Assembly: GCA_947493175.1 (NCBI GenBank)
Contig: CANLQD010000012.1
Span: forward strand, 1 to 64,000
Direction: 5' to 3'
Length of the DNA stretch: 64,000 nt
Origin: an uncultured Flavobacteriaceae bacterium
GTDB taxonomy: Bacteria; Bacteroidota; Bacteroidia; Flavobacteriales; Flavobacteriaceae
The notes under the pieces are model-generated. The model was not told the DNA's origin. It did no database searches and was given only the letters and a program-made list of their open reading frames with translations. A program made the translations under genes and the position numbers. This document shows, piece after piece, positions 18,678-27,863 of this stretch (position 1 is the stretch's first letter; each line of letters starts with the position of its first letter).

Positions 18678-19019
18678 AAAGGAATTTACGGCTTACCGCA
18701 GTTGAAGAAGGAGGAGAAAGGAAAAATGGATACTAGCTATCATTAATATGAGCCAATTACTCAACAGGATATTCACATTGGCAAGAACCCCCACATTCGT
18801 CGATACTATTCATTTATCTTAAGTAACAAGAATACATTTGTTTTATACAAAGAATACTGTAAGGGTTGGTCCGCCCAGATTGTGAACATCAGGGTTTAAC
18901 CTTTCATTTTGTCTACGCCACAAATATGGCTTTCCAACATGGGGTTCCACTAATCAAATCTAATTGACCCGTTTTAGGTGTGTATTTCACTTCTGAAGAG
19001 TATGGGTTTAAGGGGTTGG
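18678..19019. other. Intergenic region, nothing recognised
   Basis: About 340 bases between the xerC promoter and the end of the lipoprotein gene. I find no ORF, RNA gene or clear hairpin. rpsU, which I recall next to xerC in related genomes, is not present here. Confidence 0.5.
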
Positions 19020-20561
19020 TTAGTTCAATAAATCATAGAAGCTGTATTGATCCCGATTTCCTTTTTCCATATTGCTATAGCCTGGGGAAAACACCAAGTT
19101 CTTGAAAACCACATCCTCTTCGTAATCATTCAAGGTACATGACAAGTATTTGTTATTACTTATATCCTGCAAAGTATTGGTGTTCATTGCTTCCAAAATT
19201 TCAATAGGCGTCTCCATTGTAGCAAAGGGAATATCCACTTGTGAATCATAAGGTTGATAAAAAAGCCACCTAAAAGAGGAAAAGTCCCCAGTGTTCTCCA
19301 AAGTGGATTGATAGGTTAAACTTGAATAATCATACTCGCCAACTCCTTCAAAAGTAAGCGTATTTTCGTTTTTGGTCATTTTTATAAGTGGAATGTTAAT
19401 ATCCCCACCATCATATCGCCTGCTGATAGTAACGTAGGCATCTGCCGTCGGAAACGTTGAAATTGAAAGCTTTATTTGGAATATGGAAAAAACATCTTCT
19501 AAAATTGGAATACGCACTTCGTGATTTGTAACGGCCGTACCGCTATCAGAATTTATCCTATGGTACTTATTTATTTTATAGTCATCCATAGTTTTAAAGC
19601 CGTCGACAGAATAATTGAAAGAATTAAAAAGGTTCGGGGTAATGGAAATTTTTTCGTGCTCCGTAATCGGCAAAAAGTCTTGTTCTGCGTAGTTAATTTT
19701 ACTAATATCATTAATCCGTACATACTTATTTTTAAAAGTGGGACTATTGTTAAAGACCGAGAAAAGGAAAAAATCCTCCGATTCATCGACTGAATACAAA
19801 AATTCATGCTCCCCATCCAATAAAGGGCCGAAAACCAAATTTCCATTCCCTGCCTGTACTATTCCATTATAACCTCCGATAAGATGATCACCTTCCGATG
19901 AAATTGAAAGTGTTGTCCTATCTGTATTGGCAAAGAAATAATTGTTGTTGAGTTCTTGCTCCCGTTCTTCCCGTGTTAACGTAAAAGTTCCCGGTTCGAT
20001 ATTTGAATACGATTGTATGTATGTTCGATTATCAAAACCATTTAAGAAATAAGTCGTAACGGTAAAATTCTGACGTTCAAATCCATCCTCAGCGTAAAAA
20101 GAATTGAAATCTTTTTCCACTATTTTTTTATATTCTATTAGCTCTCCGTTTAGCTTATGTAAGGCCATAAAGGTAGCATTACCAAATGGCTCGGTTACGG
20201 TAATCAATAATTTCTTAAGCTCAAATGTAAATGAAGATTCGTTTTTTTCTCCACTAGAATCCGTAGCAACAATAGTTAATGTTTTTTGGCCATTGGAATA
20301 CTCAAAAGGGTCTACACTAAAAGAAAAGCTTCTTTCGTTTGAATTTGCAACTTCTACCCCATCGATAAAAGCCGTGCTTGTAATAGTATTGCCTGTTGGA
20401 CTCTTAATGTCTACCGAAAGTTTCGATAAGGCCTCTAAAATATTAGGTAGCCCAGTAACTTCTATGCTAATATTATCGGATAATCCAGATACTGAATTGG
20501 AATCATCATCACAAGAAGAAAAACAAAGCAATAATACAAAAACAGCAACAGTGAACCTCAT
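19020..20561 (-). CDS. Lipoprotein of unknown function with Ig-like segment
   Basis: This 513-residue protein begins MRFTVAVFVLLLCFSSC. The lipobox Cys17 followed by DDDSNS indicates export and lipidation, and the acidic residues after Cys suggest surface display in Bacteroidota. I chose the ATG at 20561 over the upstream TTG at 20567. Residues about 30-115 look like a beta-rich Ig-like repeat ('SVDIKSPTGNTITSTAFIDGVEV', 'TIVATDSSGEKN'). The remaining 390 residues are beta-rich with many aromatic residues and resemble no family I can name. It stands alone upstream of guaB on the same strand. Confidence 0.7.
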   Translation of the reverse strand: MRFTVAVFVLLLCFSSCDDDSNSVSGLSDNISIEVTGLPNILEALSKLSVDIKSPTGNTITSTAFIDGVEVANSNERSFSFSVDPFEYSNGQKTLTIVATDSSGEKNESSFTFELKKLLITVTEPFGNATFMALHKLNGELIEYKKIVEKDFNSFYAEDGFERQNFTVTTYFLNGFDNRTYIQSYSNIEPGTFTLTREEREQELNNNYFFANTDRTTLSISSEGDHLIGGYNGIVQAGNGNLVFGPLLDGEHEFLYSVDESEDFFLFSVFNNSPTFKNKYVRINDISKINYAEQDFLPITEHEKISITPNLFNSFNYSVDGFKTMDDYKINKYHRINSDSGTAVTNHEVRIPILEDVFSIFQIKLSISTFPTADAYVTISRRYDGGDINIPLIKMTKNENTLTFEGVGEYDYSSLTYQSTLENTGDFSSFRWLFYQPYDSQVDIPFATMETPIEILEAMNTNTLQDISNNKYLSCTLNDYEEDVVFKNLVFSPGYSNMEKGNRDQYSFYDLLN

Positions 20562-20611
20562 AACCAAAGTTTATTTGAATTGACCTTACTAACAATATTT
20601 TAAAAGTATTA

Positions 20612-22084
20612 TTATCGGCTGTAATTTGGAGATTCTTTGGTAATGGTCACATCGTGCGGATGACTTTCGTTGATGCCGCTTGCCGTAATCTTTACGAAAC
20701 ATCCGTTTTCCTGCAAAGCGGTAATGTCCTTGGCGCCACAATAACCCATACCGGCACGGAGACCGCCAACAAACTGGTGAATGCTTTCGAACAATTCCCC
20801 TTTATAGGGTACCCGACCAACGATTCCCTCTGGCACCAATTTTTTGATATCGTCTTCGACATCTTGGAAATATCGGTCTTTGGAGCCTTGTTTCATCGCT
20901 TCTACAGAACCCATACCTCGGTAAGACTTAAACTTTCTACCCTCGTAAATGATCGTTTCTCCGGGAGACTCCTTGGTACCAGCCAACAATGAACCCAACA
21001 TGACCGTATCCGCGCCGGCCGCGATGGCCTTGGGAATATCACCTGTATAGCGAATACCTCCATCGGCAATGACTGGAACGCCACTACCCTTGATAGCGGC
21101 AGCGACTTCTAGCACCGCGGAAAACTGCGGGAATCCGACTCCTGCCACCACTCTGGTCGTACAAATAGAACCTGGGCCGATACCCACTTTAACCGCATCG
21201 GCACCGGCTTCGACCAAATACTTGGCGGCTTCAGCGGTAGCAATATTGCCCACGATGACCTCTAGCTGCGGAAATTGATTCTTTACTTCCTTTAATACGT
21301 CGACAACTCCTTTCGTATGGCCATGTGCCGTGTCGATGACTACAGCATCTACGCCTGCCCCTACCAAAGCAGCTGCGCGGTCTACGGCATCTCCGGTGAC
21401 CCCTAAAGCGGCGGCCACACGTAAACGACCGTATTGGTCTTTATTCGCTATCGGTTTTTGTGTGAGCTTGGTGATGTCCCTGAAAGTAATTAAGCCTACC
21501 AACTTGTAGTTTTTATCGACTACCGGCAATTTTTCGATTTTGTTTTCCTGAAGAATATCCTCTGCCTGGGTTAAAGAGGTGCCTTCGCTCACCGTAACCA
21601 AATTTTGGGAGGTCATTACTTCCGTAATCGGTCGATCATTATTCTTTTCGAACCGAAGATCGCGATTGGTAACGATCCCTATCAAAGTTCCTTCTTTGTC
21701 CACCACTGGAATGCCTCCAATGCTGAACTCTGCCATGCTAGCTTTGGCATCCCTTACCAAGGCTGTGGTGGGTAGCGTTACCGGATCCATAATCATACCA
21801 CTTTCGGCCCTTTTGACCTTGCGTACCTTTAAGGCCTGTTGCTCGATGGTCATGTTTTTGTGCAAGACCCCGATACCCCCCTCCTGAGCAATGGCGATGG
21901 CCATTCGAGATTCGGTTACGGTATCCATAGCAGCCGATACGATCGGTACATTGATGGTGATATTCCGCGTAAACTTTGTTTTGATACTGACCTCACGAGG
22001 AAGCACTTCGGAAAAAGCTGGAACTAGGAGTACGTCGTCATAGGTGAGACCTTCTCCGACAATTTTATTCAGGTGGGCTTGCAT
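20612..22084 (-). CDS. guaB: Inosine-5'-monophosphate dehydrogenase
   Basis: IMPDH oxidises IMP to XMP with NAD, the committed step of GMP synthesis. The 490-residue protein has the usual layout: a catalytic TIM barrel interrupted at about 95-205 by two CBS domains ('PVVDKEGTLIGIVTNRDLRF' and 'PVVDKNYKLVGLITFRDI'). The catalytic loop GPGSICTTR carries the nucleophilic Cys near 305, and the flap has 'YRGMGS'. A TACATTTG -7 box precedes the ATG. Confidence 0.98.
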   Translation of the reverse strand: MQAHLNKIVGEGLTYDDVLLVPAFSEVLPREVSIKTKFTRNITINVPIVSAAMDTVTESRMAIAIAQEGGIGVLHKNMTIEQQALKVRKVKRAESGMIMDPVTLPTTALVRDAKASMAEFSIGGIPVVDKEGTLIGIVTNRDLRFEKNNDRPITEVMTSQNLVTVSEGTSLTQAEDILQENKIEKLPVVDKNYKLVGLITFRDITKLTQKPIANKDQYGRLRVAAALGVTGDAVDRAAALVGAGVDAVVIDTAHGHTKGVVDVLKEVKNQFPQLEVIVGNIATAEAAKYLVEAGADAVKVGIGPGSICTTRVVAGVGFPQFSAVLEVAAAIKGSGVPVIADGGIRYTGDIPKAIAAGADTVMLGSLLAGTKESPGETIIYEGRKFKSYRGMGSVEAMKQGSKDRYFQDVEDDIKKLVPEGIVGRVPYKGELFESIHQFVGGLRAGMGYCGAKDITALQENGCFVKITASGINESHPHDVTITKESPNYSR

Positions 22085-22107
22085 GGCAATTATGGATTAA
22101 TTGCGTG

Positions 22108-22115
22108 CAAATGTA
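22108..22115 (-). promoter_or_regulatory. Predicted guaB -7 box
   Basis: TACATTTG on the minus strand fits TAnnTTTG and lies 24 bases before the guaB ATG. The -33 element is not clear. Confidence 0.4.
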
Positions 22116-22294
22116 ATCAAAAAAGCGTAAAGAGGCTCTAAAGAAAAAAGAACAAAAAGAAAAGAATGAAGAGTTAGGATGACAGAACAAATACCATAGT
22201 GAACAGCTTGGAGATTCTTTCCCACTTCCAATGGCCTAGTGTACTACCTTCCGACCAACTTTGGAAGCTTGAGAAACTTGCTAGTCGTCCCCGC

Positions 22295-22753
22295 CTATTC
22301 CGAAGTCTCATATTGCTTCCTTACTGCTCTCGTCCACGCCATAAGTGCTTCTTTTTCTTCCTCGGAGAAGCCACCATGTAAAAGGGCATAACCTTTTTCG
22401 GGCATTTCCCCTTCTTCCACTTCTTCGATCAACTCGTCCAATTTGTGGTCCTTTTTTTTGGCATCATAGCTGTCCCAAACGGAAACATTAAAATGTTCGT
22501 TCCCTTCCTCCACATGGTCGGCAATCAGAAAAGAAATCGGAGCCACCTCGGCGTACCAAGGATAGTATGTTTTGTTACTATGGCAATCATAACATTTGTT
22601 CTCCAAGATGGTTTTTATCTCTGGGGTCGGTTTGGTCTCGGCTTCAAAGGAAGCCACATCGCGATATGCGGCATCGTTTTTTTCGGGTCGATAGAATTGA
22701 ATTAGTACGAAAAGTACCAATAAGGTCAAAAGGATTTTTTTTGTTGTTCCCAT
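22295..22753 (-). CDS. Membrane-anchored haem-binding domain protein (CxxCH)
   Basis: This 152-residue protein has one N-terminal transmembrane segment (about 6-21) and a periplasmic domain with CYDCH at 54-58, the pattern for covalent c-type haem attachment, within a domain like the haem-binding family PF14376 ('ILENKCYDCHSNKTYYPWYAEVAP' in two parts, 'FSEEEKEALMAWT'). It starts 12 bases after the FecA-like receptor gene and so belongs to that operon. A role as redox partner or haem carrier for iron brought in by the receptor is inferred. No terminator is obvious before guaB. Confidence 0.75.
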   Translation of the reverse strand: MGTTKKILLTLLVLFVLIQFYRPEKNDAAYRDVASFEAETKPTPEIKTILENKCYDCHSNKTYYPWYAEVAPISFLIADHVEEGNEHFNVSVWDSYDAKKKDHKLDELIEEVEEGEMPEKGYALLHGGFSEEEKEALMAWTRAVRKQYETSE

Positions 22754-22765
22754 AATAACAAATCA

Positions 22766-25237
22766 TTAGAGTTTAAATTGCAGTGTAGTATAAAAGGTCC
22801 TGGGTTCAGCAGGGATGATTCCCGGTCCGGGATAACCTGTTGCCCGACGTGTAAAATAACTATTATCCAGCAAATTATTGATACCCGCTTCCAGACGCCA
22901 CTTTTTGTAGGTATAGGACAGCGACAGATCCAAGATGTCATAGGCAGGGATCGTACCTTCGATTCCGCGTTGATTATCGGTAATGTCTTGAGGTGCGTTA
23001 GTGGCATCCGTAAATTGTTCCGACAAATACGTATACTGTACACTTCCCAATAGGTTTTCATAACCGAAGTTGAATCCCGTTTTTAAGTTGATGGTCGGAA
23101 TGAATTCTACCTGATTGCCTTCTACATTGTTTTGTTCTGAAGACAGATATTCCGATTGGGTCAGTGCCATATTCAAAAAATAGTTCAGTTTTAATTTTTC
23201 TGAATTCTTAAAAAAAGTCTCTTTTAAGCTCCAACTACCAAAGCTTTCGAGACCGTACATAAAGGCCGTACCAATATTTCCACGAAAACGTACGATACCG
23301 CCGGTCTCGATTTCTTCCCCATTCTCATCTAAACGCGTTCGTGGCTTTAAAATCTCCCCCAATCGATTGTCATATAATAACCCAAAAGCACTTACATCAT
23401 AGGCCAAAATGTCTTTATACCTTCCCCGTAACCCTAGATCGGCCGTAAAACCATCCTCATCGCTGATATTTGGGTCTACTTGAAAGGAAGGGTTCACCAC
23501 CCGAATATCACTAAAGGTAACCGATCGGTAATTTTGAGAAATGTTCCCATATATCTCCGCACTAGGTGATAGGTTATAAGTAGCCCCTACTCCCAACAAT
23601 ACAAAGCTACGGTCAAATACCCGATTGTCTTCTATTTCCTCATTCAACAAGGGGTTTCCTGCCAAATCGAGCACTATGTTTCGAAAGCTTCCGATGCTTT
23701 CGGTCTTGATGTATTCAAAACGAAAACCGGGGGTCACCGTCAGTTTATCGGTGATGTTAAAAACGTTTTCTCCAAAAAGGGCCACGTTCAGGTTCGGAAA
23801 ATCGAACTGCGATTGTCGCTCATAATTGGGAAACTCCGTATCGGCGAAACTAAAATCGGCATTGGTAGCATTACTGCCCGGCCCTTGACGTTGATCGTTT
23901 TGTGTTTTGTAAAATTTCGATCCCAAGAGCAGAGCAGATTCTTTTCCCCAAAGGGCATAGCGAGTTAAAACGCGGGCCTCCGCACCCCAATTCTGAAAAT
24001 TGTCGGCCAATAGTTCCCTTGGTTCTTCTAGCACATCGGGTTGTGAAACCCTATTGGTTCTAAAACCCAAGGCCTTTCTCGAAGCATCCAAACCAAAAAG
24101 GTTGAGGCTAAAATCGGTCTTTGGAGAAAACTGGTGGTCCAATCGCAAAGAGAACAGTTTCCAATCGACATCGAACCAATTACGCGTGCGGTTACTAAAA
24201 GCTGGATCTTCTAAAAACTGCGCATCGGTGAGTCCGCCCGGTTGCTGGGCCAGATAATTCAAAAAGGTGGTTTCCAAGGTAATTTTGGTGCGATTGGCCA
24301 ACCGGTATTCTATATGAGCAAAATAGTTGCGGCTGTGATAGTCGGAATTGGGTCGAAAACCAGCACCTTCCTTATAGTTGAAATACGTATAATAACTGAG
24401 TTTCCCAACGGTACCACCGAGACTATTGAAACTTGTACGTAAATCAAAAGAACCTACCGTTTGGCGGGACACCCATTCTATTTTCTTTTGTGGAGGAGGT
24501 CTTTTGAACTTAAAATTCACCAAGCCGCCAAATTGTGTTCCGTATTGTAAGGAAGCGGCACCCCGTACAATTTGAATCTCCTCTAAGGCTTCGGCCGGGG
24601 GTGTATAATAACTTTCGGGATACCCCAATACATCAGCACTGATATCATAACCGTTTTGGCGTGTGTTGAAATTAGCGGTACGGTTGGGATCCAAACCCCT
24701 ACCGCCTATATTTAATTGTAGGCCGGCATCCCCATTATCGTAAATATTAAGACCCACCACCTGACTATAAATCTGTCTTGGGTTATTCGCGGCCAGATTT
24801 CCGGTAATCCCATCTAGTAAGACCACCTCGCTTTTCTTTCCGGCATAGACGGCGGTTCCTTCCACTTTTTTCAGTTGTTGTAGGGCAAAAATGCGATCCC
24901 GTCGTTTTGTCAAGACTACTTCCGAAAGCTTTTCGGTTTCGACCGGTTGCAATCGAATGGTAACGTTCAGTGCTTTATCGAAGGTCAGCTCCTCTTCGTA
25001 CACGGCGTATTCAAACGCAAAAACGATCAAGGTGTATTTTCCTCCCGACACATTGGAAAATTCAAATTCTCCGGCGGATGTGGTATATACCAATCGTTGT
25101 AACTCTTTTAGATATACTTCGGCATCGGCAACAGGTTTTCCCTCTTGGTCCGAAACCGTTCCGCTAATGGTATTTTGGCTCCAAACGGTGCATGAAAATA
25201 ACAATGCGATGATGTAACTATAATCCTTTAATCTCAT
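22766..25237 (-). CDS. TonB-dependent receptor, FecA-like
   Basis: This outer-membrane receptor would import an iron chelate using TonB energy. Of 823 residues, about 1-20 are a signal peptide, 22-105 a carboxypeptidase-D-regulatory-like beta domain typical of Bacteroidota receptors ('ISGTVSDQEGKPVADAEVYL'), about 125-235 the plug ('VVLLDGITGNLAANNPRQIYSQVVG', 'IQIVRGAASLQYGTQFGGLVNF'), and the rest a beta-barrel ending in 'FYTTLQFKL', with C-terminal aromatic residues as expected. The plug resembles ferric-citrate receptors. It overlaps the upstream HTTM gene by 20 bases. The true ligand cannot be told from sequence. Confidence 0.88.
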   Translation of the reverse strand: MRLKDYSYIIALLFSCTVWSQNTISGTVSDQEGKPVADAEVYLKELQRLVYTTSAGEFEFSNVSGGKYTLIVFAFEYAVYEEELTFDKALNVTIRLQPVETEKLSEVVLTKRRDRIFALQQLKKVEGTAVYAGKKSEVVLLDGITGNLAANNPRQIYSQVVGLNIYDNGDAGLQLNIGGRGLDPNRTANFNTRQNGYDISADVLGYPESYYTPPAEALEEIQIVRGAASLQYGTQFGGLVNFKFKRPPPQKKIEWVSRQTVGSFDLRTSFNSLGGTVGKLSYYTYFNYKEGAGFRPNSDYHSRNYFAHIEYRLANRTKITLETTFLNYLAQQPGGLTDAQFLEDPAFSNRTRNWFDVDWKLFSLRLDHQFSPKTDFSLNLFGLDASRKALGFRTNRVSQPDVLEEPRELLADNFQNWGAEARVLTRYALWGKESALLLGSKFYKTQNDQRQGPGSNATNADFSFADTEFPNYERQSQFDFPNLNVALFGENVFNITDKLTVTPGFRFEYIKTESIGSFRNIVLDLAGNPLLNEEIEDNRVFDRSFVLLGVGATYNLSPSAEIYGNISQNYRSVTFSDIRVVNPSFQVDPNISDEDGFTADLGLRGRYKDILAYDVSAFGLLYDNRLGEILKPRTRLDENGEEIETGGIVRFRGNIGTAFMYGLESFGSWSLKETFFKNSEKLKLNYFLNMALTQSEYLSSEQNNVEGNQVEFIPTINLKTGFNFGYENLLGSVQYTYLSEQFTDATNAPQDITDNQRGIEGTIPAYDILDLSLSYTYKKWRLEAGINNLLDNSYFTRRATGYPGPGIIPAEPRTFYTTLQFKL

Positions 25238-26585
25238 CTTTAAAAGGTACGATCCAATTTTTAGGTGCGAATGATTCTTGTTGTGTAGCCATATCTACGG
25301 TCGGATCCACAAAGGAGGTACTTAACCTTCCGTTAAGCGCTACCTGACTGTCGACATAGACTTCAATATTTCGATGGCCTTGCTTTTCAAAATGGTTTTT
25401 TAAGTACTGGGCATATTCCAATATAAAGTCAGCTTGAAAAGCCATTTGTTTTTCCTGAAAAGGGGTCAAAAAATCCGTATTGTCCACATAAAACCACTTT
25501 CCGGATTCCCCATCAACAATCTTAAACTGGGCGTATCCCGATTTTTCCGTAAGCATGACCCGCCATGAAAATCGGTATCCCTCCTCTGTCCAGAATAGCT
25601 CTCCGGGATATAAAAGATATCGAAATGGCACCAACAATTGAAGTGCAAAAAATAGAACCAACATCCTACCAGTTGCTTTTGAGAGGACCCGGGACTTGGG
25701 AGCCCAACTTCTTTTTGTATCGAATAGTTCTTTCGAAAACTGAAGTACTCTGGCAAAAAGGGATAGTATTTTACCGTGCAGTTTAGCATCAAAAAAAACG
25801 AGGGTGGACACAATCATAATATAAGGAAACATGCCGATAGGAAACAGCACCCGCGTTAGTACATGAAAAATGACTACCAGTGTGAATGCAAAAATCCTTG
25901 TTCTGGCATATAACAACAAAAAGGGTATCAGCAAATCGTACCCGGCCCCGATCCAGCTAAAGGCATATTGCACCCATTCCAAACTGAGCAGATCACCGAT
26001 AAACGGAATATCAAATTTAGATGGAAGCCATATTTTAAGTGGCATTGCCTTTAACAACCAATCAGAATTCAGTTTGGCCAAACCTGCATAGAAATAGACG
26101 ATGCCCAATAGAAGTTTTATACTGTTCAAGGTCCATACGGGAACATATTGAAATGCTTTACGGGTATTTTTGGCCGCATCCACGGCAAAATAAACATTTG
26201 CCGGTAAAAAAATCATCAAGAAACTCAGTAGGCTAATAAAATAATAGTGGTTGAGATAGGTGGTTTTGTCCATCAACTCGATGTATGTAAAACTGAGAAA
26301 AAAGAGAAGCATGGCCAAGCGGTATTTATAGCCAATAGCTACCAAAAGGGCCGATATTCCGCAGATTACAAAAATGAAATAGGTATAGCCCCCCAAGGGT
26401 TTTACCCATTCGAAACCATAGTAAGAAAAGAAGAATTTGGGCTGTACATAAAGTTTATCTACCCAACCATAACTCCAAAAACGCACGATACTCAAAAACA
26501 TCATGAGTCCGAAGAAAATGCGAAAGACCGCCAATGGGGCGGCCTCTACGCTTCTGTTTATATATTTTTCTTTAAGGGAGGTCAT
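25218..26585 (-). CDS. HTTM domain membrane protein
   Basis: This 455-residue protein has about 8-10 hydrophobic segments in the first 330 residues, with the HTTM-type features 'VFRIFFGLMMFLSIVRFWSYGWVD', 'TTYLNHYYFISLLSFLMIFLP' and a C-terminal soluble part of about 110 residues. HTTM proteins are related to vitamin K-dependent gamma-carboxylase, but bacterial members are mostly uncharacterised. The gene starts 3 bases after the imelysin stop and overlaps the receptor gene, so tight co-expression is clear. Its job in iron uptake is unknown; modification of a substrate or a redox step are possibilities. Confidence 0.8.
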   Translation of the reverse strand: MTSLKEKYINRSVEAAPLAVFRIFFGLMMFLSIVRFWSYGWVDKLYVQPKFFFSYYGFEWVKPLGGYTYFIFVICGISALLVAIGYKYRLAMLLFFLSFTYIELMDKTTYLNHYYFISLLSFLMIFLPANVYFAVDAAKNTRKAFQYVPVWTLNSIKLLLGIVYFYAGLAKLNSDWLLKAMPLKIWLPSKFDIPFIGDLLSLEWVQYAFSWIGAGYDLLIPFLLLYARTRIFAFTLVVIFHVLTRVLFPIGMFPYIMIVSTLVFFDAKLHGKILSLFARVLQFSKELFDTKRSWAPKSRVLSKATGRMLVLFFALQLLVPFRYLLYPGELFWTEEGYRFSWRVMLTEKSGYAQFKIVDGESGKWFYVDNTDFLTPFQEKQMAFQADFILEYAQYLKNHFEKQGHRNIEVYVDSQVALNGRLSTSFVDPTVDMATQQESFAPKNWIVPFKDEIKGL

Positions 26586-26588
26586 GAA

Positions 26589-27725
26589 TTAGTCACCATC
26601 AGCGTCCACAAAATCGATACTGATACTCATAGCGGAGACCATGTCGACTTTCAACAGGGGAACGGCCCTTTGCACCTCATCGTAAGCGGTAGACATCTGA
26701 GTAGGCACCGCATTGTTTTCCAACTCTTCCCGGAAAGGTGCCAATGCAACGACCGCCTCTCTCGCTTTATTAAACTGGTCGTTGACAATATCGTTGAGGC
26801 TCTCCCCATCTTTTAATTCGTTCAAGGCATCCAAATAAGAAGCCAAACTTTCACCCGAACTACTCTTGCCAAAATGTTTACCGTTAAAAAAATCTTGAAA
26901 AGCGGAAAGACCTTCTAAAAAAAGTTCATTGGAAACGGAACCTTCGTAGTAAGCCTCCAATTTATCAGGTAGGGAACTTCCTGAAAACACGCCCAATGGG
27001 ATTCCCATTTTCCCCGCCCTTAAAAACTTTTCGTAATAAAAAATATAATCGTTTACATAACGGTCTACAGAAGCAGTCGCCGAGGCACCGTCATTGGAGA
27101 CAAAGGTATCTCGATACCCGTTATTCCATCCGTCCAGGACTTCTTTGGTCAGGTTTTGCATATCGGCCAATACGGCATCGATATAAGCGATCAACGCATC
27201 ACGGTCGACATCGTTGTATTTTGATACGATGGCGTCATCAGTATCTGCCAAACCATTGATCAAATAGTCAAGGCTAGGAAAACCCTTTGCATCACGATTG
27301 GAGGACAAGGAGAGATCATAACCCGTACTGGCCATATTCGCCTCTATCTTGTCCGGAGCGGTGGGATAGGTATTCATGTTCAACCGTAGGCCTTGACTCT
27401 CTGCAGGACCAATTTCGAACATCGAGACTTGTTGCCAGCTTTTATAGCTTGATAGCCAGGCCGCCCGAAAAGAGACCAGATTGGCCGTACTCGCATCGGT
27501 CTTAAATGCATCAAAAGCCGTGGCAAGTACTTCTAACTCCGTAGCGAAAGCCTCGTAGGACGGAACAATAATGTTATCGGCCCAATTGACCAACATCGTT
27601 CCTCTTTCAAAGGTGGCGGTGTCCGGTTCGCTTGGTGTGCCATCGGGAGGGACTTCACCTCCATCGTCGGAGGTACATGCCCAAAGGGCCGTCAAAAGTA
27701 GTGCAAAGGCAAAAACCCGTTTCAT
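26589..27725 (-). CDS. Imelysin family lipoprotein
   Basis: Imelysin (IrpA/M75-like) proteins are iron-regulated extracytoplasmic proteins, many with an iron- or haem-related role. I place the start at ATG 27725, giving MKRVFAFALLLTALWAC with lipobox Cys17. The upstream ATG at 27758 would add 11 residues before the signal peptide. The mature 362-residue part is helical and shows imelysin-type stretches such as 'SYKSWQQVSMFEIGPAE' and 'GFPSLDYLINGL'. First gene of the imelysin-HTTM-receptor-haem protein operon. Confidence 0.88.
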   Translation of the reverse strand: MKRVFAFALLLTALWACTSDDGGEVPPDGTPSEPDTATFERGTMLVNWADNIIVPSYEAFATELEVLATAFDAFKTDASTANLVSFRAAWLSSYKSWQQVSMFEIGPAESQGLRLNMNTYPTAPDKIEANMASTGYDLSLSSNRDAKGFPSLDYLINGLADTDDAIVSKYNDVDRDALIAYIDAVLADMQNLTKEVLDGWNNGYRDTFVSNDGASATASVDRYVNDYIFYYEKFLRAGKMGIPLGVFSGSSLPDKLEAYYEGSVSNELFLEGLSAFQDFFNGKHFGKSSSGESLASYLDALNELKDGESLNDIVNDQFNKAREAVVALAPFREELENNAVPTQMSTAYDEVQRAVPLLKVDMVSAMSISIDFVDADGD

Positions 27726-27766
27726 CAGCGGTAGTTTGTTCAAGTGCTCAGATGCCATAGCTTATT

Positions 27767-27793
27767 TTTATTTATTCTAATTAAGCAAAAATA
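27767..27793 (-). promoter_or_regulatory. Imelysin operon -7 box and operator half-site
   Basis: TATTTTTG (27793-27786, minus strand) fits the -7 box and overlaps the T tract of the upstream terminator. TAAATAAA (27774-27767) matches one arm of the palindromes found at the other iron-region promoters, but the partner arm is poor (4 of 8). Confidence 0.4.
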
Positions 27794-27835
27794 AAAAAGC
27801 AACCCGTTCCTACCTAAGAACAAGCTGCTTTTTTT
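27786..27835 (-). terminator. Terminator after the DUF4856 gene
   Basis: Stem AAAAAAGCA/TGCTTTTTT (27793-27801 with 27826-27834) encloses a second GTTC/GAAC stem. A T-rich stretch follows on the minus strand. It separates the DUF4856 gene from the imelysin operon. Confidence 0.65.
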
Positions 27836-27863
27836 ATTAACATAAAACTGTAATGCTTTTTAA

